Shown here: piece by piece, positions 47,101 to 60,279 of the stretch | How positions within the stretch are numbered: the first letter of the stretch is position 1 | Layout of the letters: each line of letters starts with the position of its first letter | Assembly (NCBI GenBank): GCA_963693085.1 | Contig: OY856409.1 | Location: 1,163,898,749-1,163,962,748, forward strand | Direction of reading: 5' to 3' | Length of the DNA stretch: 64,000 nucleotides | Origin: Alisma plantago-aquatica | Taxonomy: Eukaryota; Streptophyta; Magnoliopsida; Alismatales; Alismataceae | Program-made: the position numbers and the translations under genes | Notes under the pieces: model-generated | Told to the model about the DNA's origin: nothing | Database searches by the model: none | What the model saw: the letters and a program-made list of their open reading frames with translations, nothing else

Positions 47101-50100
47101 CATTGTGTCGAATGGTATGAAAGTGATTCATGACTTTTAATAGAGGGACAAGATATCAATATATTCTCAAATGAGGATATAAACTTATTTAGATACTATA
47201 AATTTTAATATAGACTAACTAGCATAGGTATTAGATACTAATATATGTGATTAGTGTTAATCATTAAATAGATAGGCCAAAACCTTAGAATGAATGGTTA
47301 AAATATTATAGTATTTATAAAATGAGAGTTAGAGACCGAGAAAATTTCAAGTCATTTTATTTATAAAACCTAAAATTACAAATTTCATATTAATTAAACA
47401 TTTGGGATCATGTTTATAAGAATCCAAAATGAGATAAGTTATAACGAGGCATATTGTCTCCCTTCCATGGTGGACTACCATTACAAAGAAACAATGATGA
47501 TGTATTTCCTTATCTCATCAAAATGCCTAAGAATTGATCTCACTCCACCCTTCTATTTCTAAATACCCATCTAATGGTGCCTTAGGAGATTAGTACAAAC
47601 CCAAAACCATTAGGTAACTGATAAGAGGATGATGATGTCTACATTTTATATAGACTTTTTACCCACTTTTGCAAACACTTCAATCCATTTTGTACCTCAT
47701 TTTGCCTCTAATCATACTTAATTCTCCATCTTTTTAGTTGTTTTACTTGCCTCATGTTTGTGATCATAGTCACATGATTTTGATGAGAGAATGGGGTCAA
47801 TCCAACCAACATTTGACCTTAATTGGATCCCTAAGGAGATTACATATGTCACAAAGAATATCTTGAAGGTTTTTATGTATACACGACATGTGCTATTTAA
47901 CAAACATCATATCAGTTTAAAAAATACCCCCCCCTAAAGACACACTGTATTCTGAGATACACACGGTGTGTATCCTACGACATGATCTATGCTAAAATTA
48001 ATCAACTCCCAGATACACAATGTGTTGGGCATTGAACACGTCATGTGTAACCCGATCGGAGCACAAACGATTATACATGAGGACATGTCGTGTCTACATT
48101 AGTACATGTTGTGTCTCGTTCAGTTTATGCTAAATTCAAAAACAACTGCCCCTCATTTTAAATATGTGAACCTTCATATGAGGCGGATATCTGTTGTCAT
48201 TTTGTAGCATACTTTGACCAGAAAATAGTTCATATCAAGGAAGAGGTGATTTTAGGGAGGAAGAGGTAGTTTTTTGGGAGAGAACGTCCATTATTATCCA
48301 TTCCTCTTCAAGGAGTGTAGCGGGTGCTTCTCTACTTTACCCAGACCTCTCGAGAGAGAAGGTTGTCTGAGTAGAAGTTCCAGCAAGCGTGGGATTTCTT
48401 CCTCAAGCCAGAGTTCTACCTTGCCCTTCCTCATTCCTTGGATTTTCTTTGTTCTTTCCTTCTCTAATCATGTTAAACGTTGAAATCTATAACTTGTTCC
48501 TGTGTTTCATCATTATGGACGAGTAAGTTTCCTTATTCTTGGGCATGGGAGAGTATCTCCCATGCCGTTACTCATGTGAGCTCATATTTCTTAACTAATG
48601 CTAGTTGATTTGCTTCTCCAAGAGATTCTATAGTGTTATTTGCTTGTATGCTTGCTTTGCCAACTTGCCTACATGTTTTATGCTACTTTACAAGATATGG
48701 GAAGGTTTGTAGAGAAGTAGGGAGTAGTTTTCTTAGCAATGAACACTTGACCGCGAGAGTGGCTTGGATATATTGAGGATCTTAGGTTGTAGTTTGAATC
48801 TTGACATAAGTAGGGGAGTGCTATGTAAAGACAAGAACCATCTAATATTATCGAGAGGTATATGATGATGGAAACCTACTTTGCATGTTAATTAGCTTGT
48901 TAATTTCATGGTTTGATGTGAGTAATTGTATGGAAGGGAAATTCTATGACTAAGAGCCTTCGAATTTATGATTTAAACCTTTCTTCTTGTTTTTCACTTG
49001 CTTGTGGCTTATGTGTCGTAGGATCTCTTTTAAAGTGATTCCCCTTTTCCTAAAACACAATAATTTGCTTTATGATTTGTCTCCAAACAATAAATAATAT
49101 TTTCCCCTATAAAACAAATATAATACAACCAAAAATTAGATTGTCACACAATTATGTTATTTTTTTGATATTATATAAATGGTTACATACTAGAAATTGT
49201 ACCTCAAAGGAAAAATTTATTAATGTTCGTCTTATAAAAATGTCATTAGTTTAGAATATTAGTGGATTATTATCCAACTATCATGTACTTTGATACTAGT
49301 TAATTCTCATTTCCATTTATTGTTCCTAAATAAGTTATTTATTCCCTCTAAGAATATGTTGGAATATAGCTCCTCATTTTTTCTTTATTATTCACTTTAA
49401 TATAATTTCATTCAGTTTGAAGTATGTGTGCCTAGGTATCTTAGCTATACCTTGCCTTCATCAAGTACCCTACATTTACCAACTATGATGTGGAATATGT
49501 AAAATATTAAATCTAGGAGGGAATCTATTTCGAGTTATAAATTATTATTTTCCCTAACTTGAATCCATTTATAGATTGGTCCTTAGTTCCAAGTCTCATT
49601 GATTTGTTTTGTGTTGATTCCAATGTCATTAGTAGTATAATCAAGACCACTACATGAATGTAAGGTTCAAAAAATATTTTTTTATTCAAATAATTTTGTA
49701 TTGTGTCGAATGGTATCAAAGTGATTCATGACTTTGAATAGAGGGACAAGATAATAATATATTCTCAAATGAGGATATAAACTTATTTAGATACTAGAAA
49801 TTTTAATATAGAATAACTAGCATAGGTATTAGATACTAATTTATGTGATTAGTGTTAATCATTAAATAGATTGGCCAAAACCTTAGAATGAATAGTTAAA
49901 ATTTTATAGTATTTATAAAATGAGAGTTAGAGAGCGAGAAAATTTCAAGTCATTTTATTTATAAAACCTAAAATTACAAATTTCATATTAGTTAGACATT
50001 TGGGATCATGTTTATAAGAATCCACAATGAGATAAGTTATAACTAGGCATATTGTCTCCCTTCCATGGTGGACTACCATTACAGAGAAACAATGATGATG

Positions 50101-51587
50101 TATTTCCATATCTCATCAAAATTCTTGAGAATTGATCTCACTCCTCCCTTCTATTTCTAAATACCCATCTAATGGTGGCTTAGGAGATTAGTACAAACCT
50201 AAAACCATTAGGTAAGTGATAAGAGGATGATGATGTCTACATTTTATATAGACTTTTTACCAATTTTGCACACACTTTCAATCCATTTTCTACCTCATTT
50301 TGCCTCTAATCATACTTAATTCTCCATCTTTTTAGTTGTTTTACTTGCCTCATATTTGTGATCACAATCACATTATTTTGATGAGAGAATGGGGTCAATC
50401 CAACCAACATTCGACCTTAGTTGGATCCCCAAGGAGATTACATATGTCACAAAGAACTTCTTGAAGGTTTTTATGTATACACGATGTGTGCTATTTAACA
50501 TACATCATATAAGTTTACAAAATATCCCCCCTAAAGACACACCGTGTTCTGAGATACACACGACATGTCTCCTACGACATGATCTACTCTGAAATTAATC
50601 AACTCCCAGATACACATCGTGTTGGGCATTGAACACGTCGTGTGTAACCCGATCGGAGCATAAGAGATTATACATGAGGACATGTCGTGTCTACATTAAT
50701 ACATGTTGTGTCTCTGTCAGTTTATGCTAAATTCAAAAACAACTGCCCCTCATTCTAAATATGAGAACTTTCATATGAGGTAGTTATCTATCGTCATTTT
50801 GGAGCTCACTTTGACTAGAAAATAGTTCATAACATGGAAGAGGCAATTTTAGGGAAGAGGTAGTTTTTTGGGAGAGAACCTTCGTTATTCTCCATTCCTC
50901 TTCAAGGAGTGTAGCGGGTGCTTCTCTACTTTACCCATACCTCTCGAGAGAAAAGGTTATCTGAGTAGAAGTACTAGTGAGTGTGGGATTTCTTTCTCAA
51001 GCTGGAGTTCTACCTTGCCCTTCCTCATTCCTTAGGGTTTTCTTTGTTCTTTCCTTATCTAATCATGTTAAACTTTGAAATCTATAGCTTGTTCCTGTGT
51101 TTCATCATTATGGACGAGTAAGTTTCCTTCTTCTTGGGCATGTGAGAGTATCTCCCATGACATTACTCATGTGAGCTCATATTTCTTAACTTATGCTAGT
51201 TGATTTGCTTCTCTAAGAGATTCTATAGTGTTATTTGCTTGTATGCTTGCTTGGCCATCTTGCCTACATGTTTTATGCTACTTTACAAGATCTGGGTAGG
51301 TTTGTAGAGAAGTAGGGAGTAGTTTTCTTAGCAATGAACCCTTAACCACGGGAGTGGCTTGGATATAATGAGGATCTTAGGTTGTAGTTTGAATCTTGAT
51401 ATAAGTAGGGGAGTGCTATGTAAAGATAAGAACCATCTAATATTATCGAGAGGTATATGATGATGGCAACCTACTTTGCAAGTTAATTAGCTTGTTAATT
51501 TCATGGTTTCATGTGAGTAATGGTATGGAAGTGAAATTCTATGACCAAGAGCCTTCAAATTTCTGATTTAAACCTTTCTTCTTGTTT
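41150..51587. repeat. Four tandem copies of a ~2.6-kb unit
   Basis: The unit start (TTTTTGACTT or a variant, then CTTGTGGCTTATG) falls at 41150, 43757, 46374 and 48990, and the last unit stops at about 51587. Unit lengths are about 2607, 2617, 2616 and 2598 bp. Copies differ by scattered substitutions and small indels, a few percent by eye. Each unit has an AT-rich part (about 1.25 kb) and then a part starting TGATGATGTCTAC (at 42400, 45014, 47630, 50228) that matches the first ~1.36 kb of the probable Athila-like LTR ending at 51798. Short open frames shared by the copies (such as 42674-42489 and 43045-43251) have no recognised domain. Confidence 0.93.
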
Positions 51588-51798
51588 AATTCCCATTGTT
51601 TTTTTTAAGTTGCTAACTAGTATAATAAAAAACCAAACCAAATTTTTGTAAATTGATCTATATTTTTGAACTCTAACACACTTGGACCTAAAAATTCCTT
51701 GCTCCCTTGGATGATTTCAAAATTGACTACACGCACCCATATACTTGCAGGGTAGTGCTTGAGTTATAAATATTAAAACTTGTGTATTTGAGCTAACA
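50228..51798 (+). repeat. Probable 5' LTR of an Athila-like Gypsy element
   Basis: It begins TGATGATGTC after a purine-rich GATAAGAGGA and ends TAACA six bases before a primer site. It contains several copies of ACACGACATGT-like and CGTCGTGTGT motifs (50545-50710) of the kind seen in Athila-group LTRs. The start is less certain than the end because the left boundary lies within the tandem array and no target duplication can be tested. Confidence 0.55.
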
Positions 51799-51804
51799 AG
51801 TTTT

Positions 51805-51822
51805 TGGCACCGTTGTTGGGGA
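51805..51822 (+). promoter_or_regulatory. Primer binding site, tRNA-Asp type (Athila-like)
   Basis: TGGCACCGTTGTTGGGGA is the Athila/Tat-type site TGGCGCCGTTGCCGGGGA with two C-to-T or G-to-A type changes. It sits just after the LTR end at 51798 and before the gag region. Confidence 0.85.
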
Positions 51823-52085
51823 GCATTGGTATATTTCTATTTGAGTAAGAGGTGTTAACTAGTAAGAGAGACTAGATTATTCTCCCCCCATTTCATCATT
51901 CCACCATCATTTATATCATCTATCATATCTTTCATTATTTGTTAAGCATTCTCACTACTTGTGAATTTTTAGTAGTGTATGTGGCATTCACAACGCGGCT
52001 TCAACCATCTGTGTTTTTAGACCCAGGAATCAGACATACTCTTAACAACCATATATGAGCAAGGAGGAGTGAAAACTCTTCAAGC

Positions 52086-54456
52086 TTGAAGGACTCCCAA
52101 CCATCATCACTTCATTGTTCACAACCATCTTCACCAGACAGTAAAGGACCAATCATGGAAGATGACCATCCTCCCAAGGATTTTGTCATTCCAGTTGCAA
52201 TCAACATCATTGGGGCTATCAACAGCCCACACACCAAGGCTAATAACTTCTCAATCAGCCCTACAATAATGTAGATGATTCAGCAAAATTGATTTGAAGG
52301 GACTCCCACGGAAGACCTCAACCTTCATGTAGTCAAACTCTTGCAATATCTAAACACTTTTGAGATTAATGGCATTACTCTTGATGGTACATGCCTACTT
52401 TTGTTTCCTTTTTCTCTGAGGGACGGAACCAAGGCGTGGCTCTCTTCTTTGCTAAGGAACTCCATCAACAACTGTGATAAACTTCTTAAAGATTCCATAG
52501 CCCAATACTTCCCACCAAGAAAGACTGCTCATTTAAGAAGCCAAGTGACCAACTTCACTCAACAAGACACAAAGACCCTATATGATACATGGAAAAGGTT
52601 TAAAGGCCTTCAACACATTTGTCCTCACCATGGTCTAAGCAACTGGTTGTTTCTTCAACCATTCTATAATGGGCTTTACTATAATACCATGATGTCTATA
52701 GATGTTGCAGCCAATGGAGCTCTAATGAACAAGTCTTACAAGGATGCCTATGTTATAATAGGAGACAAGGAAATCAATCATTACCAATGGAGTTTTGAAA
52801 GGAGTAATCAGCCACCCCCATCTTTTGTTGTTTCTGGGAAACAAGTTGGTGTCCATGTTGTTGATGTCGTTGGTCTGATTTCTGCAAAGTTAGATGCCTT
52901 GACACAAAAGCTTGAGAGGTTGAGTGCTCAACCATCTTAACCTATAAATCTAATATGTGATGCAAGTGAAGCCATGGGACAAGTAGCTTCTCCAAGATAC
53001 ACTTATTTCATCCCATCCGAAGAGAACTTGGAGCAATGCAATGCAGTAGGAAGCTTTGGAAACAAACATCCATGCAATCCATATTCCAATACATATAATC
53101 TAGGTTGGCATGATCATTCAAACTTCTCCTATGCGCAACAACAGTTCTCAAATTCCTCAACAAGCTTAAGGTCAACAACCATTGCATTTGGGGAGCAGGC
53201 CACCAATGAAACAATCCTCCAGGATTTAACTAAAATGTCAATAGAAACTTCAACCAACAACAACAACCAAACTCCAATTTGGAGTCTTGAGGGTTTTGTT
53301 ACAGCTCAATTGAAACAAAATGAGGAATTCCGCCAACATGGCCAGCTTATGAAAGATGCCATCCAACAACTTTCTTTCAAAGTGGATGGAATTATTACTC
53401 ATACCAAGATGTTGGAGAACCATATTGCTCAACAAGATCTAGCTAATCAAAGAACAACTTCCCACTCCTTGTCTAGCCATTCGGAGATGAACCCTAAAGA
53501 GACATGCAAGTTCATGATGTTGAGTGGGGTGGTGATTGAAGGTTCCTCACCACCTTCAAAGAGGAAATATGAAGAAGTTATTGACACAACTATGGAGGAG
53601 ACTACTACAAACCAAAGGAAGAAAATGACTGGAAATTCACAACAGTGTGACTCTTTTTGCAAGCCTAATGCTCCTTTCCCTCACAGGTTTGCTAACACAA
53701 AATATGATGTTAAGTTCAACAAGTTTATGGATATCTTAAACAAGTTGTATGCGAACCTTCCTTTAGTTGAAGTGATAGTTAAAATGCCTTCTTATGCCAA
53801 GTTCTTAAAAGACATTCTCACAAGGAGAAGGAGGCCCAACCAAGATGAAATAGTGATGCTATCTGAAAGAATAAGTTCTATCATTCAAAATCATTTGTTA
53901 GAAAAACTTGACGATCTAGGTGCATTCACTCTCCCTTGCAATATGAGAGATTCGACTTTTGACAAAGGCTTATTTGATCTTGGTGCTAGCATCAACTTAA
54001 TTCCATTTTCCCTGTGAGAAAAGTTAGATTTGGGAGACTTGAAACCAACCTCAATGACAATATAGTTAGCTAACCTTTCATATAAAAAATACTAGAGGGA
54101 TCATTGAAGAGATCCCCATGTAGATAGGGAAGTTCTAAATTCCTTGTGACTTTGTAGTCTGAGACATGCATGAAGATTCGGCAAATCTAATCCCTTTCTG
54201 GGATACCATTTCTTAGGAGTGCAATATGCATTGTAGATGTGAGGGAAAGGGAAATAACTGTCAGAGTTGGAGAAGAAGCTCTAGTATTTTCTTTCTATGA
54301 TGCTATGAAGGCAGCCAACACTAAAGAATATCTTTGTTTGATAGATAGAATTGATACTTTGTAAGAGGAAGACAAAACTAATCTTAAACAAGCTCTTGAT
54401 GATCTTGAAGGTGAAGAAGACAAGGATGACTTAATGATTGATCTCAATGAAAAAAG
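52086..54456 (+). pseudogene. Athila-like gag-protease region, decayed
   Basis: One frame carries Athila-type gag: NFSISPTIM, then MIQQN, then FEGTPTEDLNLHV, then LLLFPFSLRDGTKAWL, FPPRKTAHLR, LYDTWKRFKGLQHICPHHGL and FYNGL. It continues with NPYSNTYNLGWHDHSNF and a retroviral-type protease site, DLGASINLIP (about 53970-54005). In-frame stops occur near 52272, 52292, 52938 and 54015. After 54017 homology continues in shifting frames, with VDVREREITVRVGEEA near 54236. It cannot make a full Gag-Pol. The nearest relatives would be Athila/Calypso elements; this is judged from motif order alone. Confidence 0.88.
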
Positions 54457-56548
54457 TGTAGGGAAATATGGCATCAGAACAGGCAGTAAAAATGAAAATG
54501 TTGACTGCCATATTCCCTTTTAACATACGATCGTGTCAACAACTATGTAATGGGAAGGACAGTTTATGAGTTCATACATGTACCTAGAGAAATTCCATCA
54601 ACTAATCCCTCGTTGCAGCATGTGACTTTCTTCAAGGAACACTCGAATAATGTCTGCGTCAGCCTCCTGGCTGATCACCATGGATAGCAGGTTGACATTG
54701 TCCTTCAAGCGACAAACAACAACCTCCTTGCCTCTATAGTAGTCCACACATACCACCAGAAACTCTTGTTGTTCTAGAAGAATGGACAAGAAGGAGTTGT
54801 CCCCTCACATTGGCGTACTAGTCACCAACTTGCTCTCCCATAATTGTTCTCCCTTGCTATCCCTCCCTTTAGAGGGTAGGACTTGCTCGGGTTTTCTTGG
54901 CTTCCACAAACAGAGAAGACAAACAATTGTCAGAGGCAATTGAGTTGTTGTATTTAAGAAGCCCCCATTACCCCTCTATTATAGGAGTGTAAGAGTCAGG
55001 GTTTCCTAGTCTGAGTGGGAGCAGAAAGGACCAAAATTTCATGAATTTTCACAACCTACGACAGGAAAAATGGTTGGTTCACATGTGAACCGATTGGTTG
55101 GCATGTGAGCCGATTGGTTCAACCTTTGAACCAATCATTTCATCATGTTTCCTAATTGTAGTTTTATCAGAAATTCTAATCCAATTAATGAACGTCATGA
55201 CATCAACACTAATCCTTGATGCAATCAAATTGCTTTGTGAACCAGCATCTCATCCCATGAACCGGTTGTCTGGAGACTATGAGCCAATCAATTCACTTAG
55301 TCAACTGGTCGGGTCATGCCCTGATTCATCTAGAATTTAGATAATGTAATATTTAATCAAACTAACACTCCAATCAGTTGGTTCAACACTTGAACCGATT
55401 GGTTGGGAGTCCAATCAGTTAATTTGTTGTTTAAATTGAGTACCTAAACACTTTTAGTAATCAATTTAATTATCATTCATGATTAAACTTGTAAATTGAG
55501 TACCTAAACACTTTTAGTAATCAATTTAATTATCATTCATGATTAAACTTGTATTCCTATGTGGTGGCCCTATAGGTTCCAAGTTATGTTGGCAGTGAAT
55601 GTCCATAACTCATCTACGACATCACAAGCAAAGAGCAATGCCTAGTCACACACCATTGCTACCCAATTAAATAGAAAGTTGGAGAACAACTTCAACCTAC
55701 AATTTGTGATAGGTGTTATAATGATTGTATAATTCCTTTGTATATGATATCCAGATTGAACTCAAGGCATGTGATCATCACCCTTTTAATGTTCAATCCA
55801 TGTTCCTTGATATAAAGTAGACCGTTCGAGATATATGTGACCTCAATATCATATATTGATTCACATGTGGATGTGCATGCTTTTCTTAGTCTCGCTTATC
55901 AAGTGAACATGATATCAAACTCATGTAGGAGGGAAAAATCCCATATACATCACTCACAATCATCTCCATGTGTCACATTCATCCAATTGTCACCTTTATG
56001 GCAACTCTTATTCAGGATTATGGTGGATAATGTCAAAATACATCAAACGACATGTGATGAGTGTAGTGATTTTAGGTCTAAGAACCACAATCACCACCTT
56101 TGCTATGAGAGATGACTATGACCACCAATTATGGTTTCCATGTGTCACTCTCAAGGTAGGTCTGTTTGATACACTATTCTCTAACAAGTATCTATGTGCT
56201 TGGTTTGATATCACATATCATGACCACTGAGATTCTATCATTAACCAACACATACTCTAGTCTTATGTGTTATTGTTGTCTATCAACCTTCCACAATGAC
56301 ATCTGACTAAGGATATAAAAAGAATGTACATACTCTTATCATTCATATGATCTTGTTGTTCAGGTCGACGTAAAGACATATGTCATTGAGTAATGCCATT
56401 TTATAGACATTCATTATGTTTTCTCATTATCTCATAACTGAGTGAAACAAAATAAATCAGAAGCTTGCCTTTATTATAAATCAAATCCTTTATGTAATAT
56501 GCCATCTCAATCATCGTATGATTGGCTCTATGGGCATACATACCGACA
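54457..56548 (-). repeat. 3' LTR of the Copia element (2092 bp)
   Basis: It aligns with the right LTR throughout but with many substitutions, so the insertion is old compared with the Tekay-like element. GAACCGATTGGTT-like motifs are repeated near 55080-55130 and 55380-55420. A perfect 60-bp tandem duplication at about 55431-55550 is absent from the other LTR. Confidence 0.9.
55431..55550. repeat. 60-bp tandem duplication inside the Copia LTR
   Basis: The block containing TTGAGTACCTAAACAC and ATTCATGATTAAACTTG occurs twice in a row without differences. The other LTR has one copy (near 62392-62450). Confidence 0.9.
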
Positions 56549-59453
56549 GACTCCCACTTGCACTTAGAGACAATCACCCACGAATTTCATTCTTAGTGAT
56601 CTAAACATGCCCATCATGTTTTTGCTGTGTAAGTGCTAATCCAATGAGTTAGCAACATATTGCCTTAGTTGGTATATTGCAAGTTTCACATCTCTTCGCC
56701 GTACAACATTTTGTATAAGATGGAATTGTCATAGTATGATATTTGATATTCCTTGCATAACCAATATCCCCATTATTATCATAGTATTTATATTGTGTCA
56801 TCAATGGTTGGAACATCTCACAAGTTCATTTGTATGAGCTTCTAGATCCATACAACATCACTTCTATGCTCATAACACTGGGATATATGAATTCTATTAT
56901 AGAAGTAAAATAATGGTATGTAGTTTGGGACCCTTACAACTAATAACTCTTGTTTTAAGATTAAACACAATTTTTATATTGCGATCATTCTATGACATTT
57001 TAGAATCTTGCATCGGTGTAACCCTTTACACCCAACTCTTCCTTATTATCATAGTACAACAACTGGTTCTTTAGTGCTTTTCAAGTACTAATGTATGTTC
57101 TTATTGGTATTCCAATGTCCTGCATTAGAATCTGACTAATATCATATTGCCATCTCTAACACATATGATATCATGGTATGAGTACGTTATATTGCTTATA
57201 TGATAGATCCAAATTCATATGGTATCTCTTCCATTCTTCACAAGAATTGGAACACTGGGTTCTTGAGAGACTAATCCCATCTTCGTGGATAGAATCTTTC
57301 TCATTGAATCCTTCATGCTGAACCCTTTCAACGTCTTTCCAATATATGTGCTCGTATTTAGGTTTAGAAACTTTCCAGAACTATATCTATACATCTCAAT
57401 TCCTATTAATAGGATGTTTTACCTAATCCTTTATGTTGAAGGTGATTTCCATACCATGTTTCAATACTTAGTATTGAGATGTTATTCCCCATCAATGTGT
57501 GGAATTTTACATGCTCCCACAAAATCTTTTGTAATAAAATTTTTTATCTTTTATCTTGAATCAAGTCAAACTCTTTGACTATCTTGTCAAAACAAAAATT
57601 CCAGCATTGAGATGCTTGTTTCAACCTATAGATTGAACATTGTACATATATACTTTCTTTGCATTAATGAAGTTATAAAACCTTCAAGTTGTGTCAAGTA
57701 CACATCCTCTTTTTTTTATTCCTTTTAGGGAATGCGATTTAAATCTCCATATGGAAAATCATATAGTCTTAACAAGCTGCAACAGTAAGCATGCCAATTG
57801 GTGAAGGGATTTCATTATGTTCAACACCTTGAACTTGTTTGAAAAATTGTTTCAACCAATATGTCCTCTTATGTCATCCATGTTGGTATTCCTTATGAAA
57901 ACCCAATTGCACCTCATGGGTTTTACCCCGCTAGGTGTTACTACAAAGGTCATACTTGTTGGTGTTCATGGATTCCATTCTGGATATAATGGACTCAATG
58001 CATTTCTCAGACTCTGGTCCCTTAATAGTTCTTAGTTGATTGTTGGGTCATCATCTTATGACCAACTCACAACTTATCTAAGTTATAGGATGCAAGATCC
58101 TTTATCCTTAGATGTATTTTACTAAAACTATGAGTTTTGTGTACATAAAGAACTTGATATTCCACAACAATTTGTAACTCTCTTTATTCTCATTGTACCT
58201 CCTTTGGTTCAATGTTTTCTTATTGATCTCAAACTTTTTGAGTTCTACTATACTCCCATGGATTTGTTTAAATTCAGATATCCTTACAACAAACACTTTT
58301 GTTATTGGATTGAGATAAGTAGTATTCAACAAACTAACATTTATGTGATTAAATATTTTCAAGAAACTATTTTCTTGCATAAGTTTCAATCCTTAAGACA
58401 CATTGTGACATTTCCATATAGTGTCTACCAATCCTTTTTTTTACATTGATTGTTTTAGTGCTAAGCATGTTCCCAAAAAGAAATTATAAGATTAGATTAA
58501 TTGATAATCATATCATGATTCATCATGAAGTGGTTCCTTATTACTGATACATCATCATGTTTCAGGTGGAGTTGATTTTACGATACACTATCACAATCTT
58601 TGCAGAGGGTCCTCTCACTATTCCTATAAAGTATTTCAACACTGATCATATCAAAGTATCTTAATACTTTTAAGGAAGTTGTGTACTTCATACATGTATT
58701 CTTTTATAGCACTTCAAGATATCTTTATTTTATTGAGTACATATCACCATATCATCAATAAATATGATGAAGTACAAATAATAGTATATTGCATTTATTT
58801 TGAAGGTCTTTGCACATCATTATGTACATGTCCTAATAGAATTCTTATTCTCCCACTACAACTAGTGATAGGTGGTTTGTCATGTTGCTCATATATAAGA
58901 CTTGCATGTCTCTTATTGGTTCAACAACCAAAAGAGCCTAGATAAACATCAACATGGATTCTAGAAATGCATATCTCACATATGTGCTCTAGATGACAAT
59001 GATATAGATTGTTTGAGCTATCAATTATAATCCTTTAGGTATTAATATTATAAACATTTATCTTTTGATCCTTTCACATAAAGGTCACAAGATGTCTGGA
59101 GCATTGCCATACAAGATCACATCTTTGAAATAGAACCATTAACAACTCTTTATTTATAATCATCCTTGTCTGTACAAGACACATAAAGTAAAATGTTTCT
59201 ACTATTGGCATAAATGAAATAGCAGTCCATGTAACTCCATTACATTCCCAATGGGATAAGAGAAATTCTAACTATAGACTGAAGTTGTAGCAACTATTGC
59301 TCCATACATGCCATCATTGTCCTATCAAAAAGGCTCTACTTCTTATGAGATCATGCACATCAACATATGTCAGATCTACATCTAATATCACATACCAAGA
59401 TGAAGAAGTAATCATATTTTATCTTATAATGTTTATACCTAAAGTAGAGGTTT
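56549..59453 (-). pseudogene. Decayed Copia pol region
   Basis: No long frame survives on the minus strand. The reverse transcriptase catalytic block can still be read near 58775-58735 as FIIFIDDMVICTQ, corresponding to the usual YVDDML. The 3' end carries the purine-rich GTGGGAGTC next to the LTR. Integrase could not be placed with confidence. Other short open frames on either strand here are treated as chance. Confidence 0.65.
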
Positions 59454-60279
59454 CTATCCCTTCTTCTTCTTTAGTTCCTCTAGGTAGAGAGGGTAATTCC
59501 TTTTCCAGTGTCCAAGCTGGTGACAATAGTGACAATTCCCTCCCTTATTTACTCCTCCTTTTGCTTTGAGTGTCAAAGATTTAGGTTTCTTTCTAGATTT
59601 AGAACTCATCTTAGTTTTTCCTTTGCCTTTAGAATTTCCCTTTTGTTTGTTGATCATCATCACATGTTTGGGTTTGTCTTTCTTCATTTGTGTATCAACT
59701 GTTCTCAACATGCCAACTCTGTAAATGACTCGTCAAAGTCATTCATGTTGTTAGTTCTGACAAACCAACTATATGGCTCTGGAAGAGACTGTAGAGTCAC
59801 ATCAGTGGCCAACTCTTGACCCAAGGGAAATCCCAGTCTAGAAAAGTTCTCCACTTACCCAATGAGTTTGAGCACATGTGGACCTACTGGATCTCCTTTT
59901 TCCATGTTACATTTGAACAATGCTTTAGAGACACCAAATCTCTCATGTCTTGCCTGATCTTGGAACATGTTATTAAGATATGATACCATGTCAATAACAT
60001 CCATGTTCTCATGCTGTCTTTGCAACTCATAGTTATGGAGCACAACATTAGGCACTTGACATCAATGACATCTTTAGCATGCTTCTTGTAAGCATCCTTG
60101 CCATCCTTACATGCATTGGGAATAGGTTCATCTGGCTCTGGTGTCTCCAAGACATAGAGCTTGCACTCTTATGTGAGAACAATTCTCAACATCCTAAACC
60201 ATATGTGGAAGTTATTCCCATTTAATTTGTCCTTCTCAAGGACTGATCGTACAAAAAACATGTTGTCATGTGTTTCCAT
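59454..60279 (-). pseudogene. Copia gag (UBN2-type) pseudogene
   Basis: From the minus ATG near 60279 the reading gives KLNGNNFHIWFRMLRIVL, then YVLETPEPDEP, then FGVSKALFKCNMEKGDPVG, then a zinc knuckle CHYCHQLGHWKRNYPLY at about 59530-59490. The order matches Copia Gag. Several frame changes and in-frame stops break it (for example after RIVLT and after VLKLIG). The last Cys of the CCHC knuckle is replaced by Tyr, so the knuckle would not bind zinc normally. Confidence 0.85.

Larger units (their letters stand above)
51799..54456 (+). mobile_element. Athila-like Ty3/Gypsy element, 5' internal part, broken by Copia
   Basis: Primer site, gag and protease regions lie in order on the plus strand. 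The element is cut at 54456 by the Copia insertion, and a few codons more (63960-64000) appear on its far side before the window ends. RT and integrase are outside the window. Confidence 0.85.

Noticed and set aside
55098..56230. Plus-strand frames of 80-92 aa in the left Copia LTR, with relatives at 63300-63718
   Set aside because: They are in LTR sequence, lack any domain and differ in length and frame between the two LTRs.
57285..58449. Plus-strand frames of 72-97 aa
   Set aside because: They are antisense to the decayed Copia pol region and have no recognised motif.
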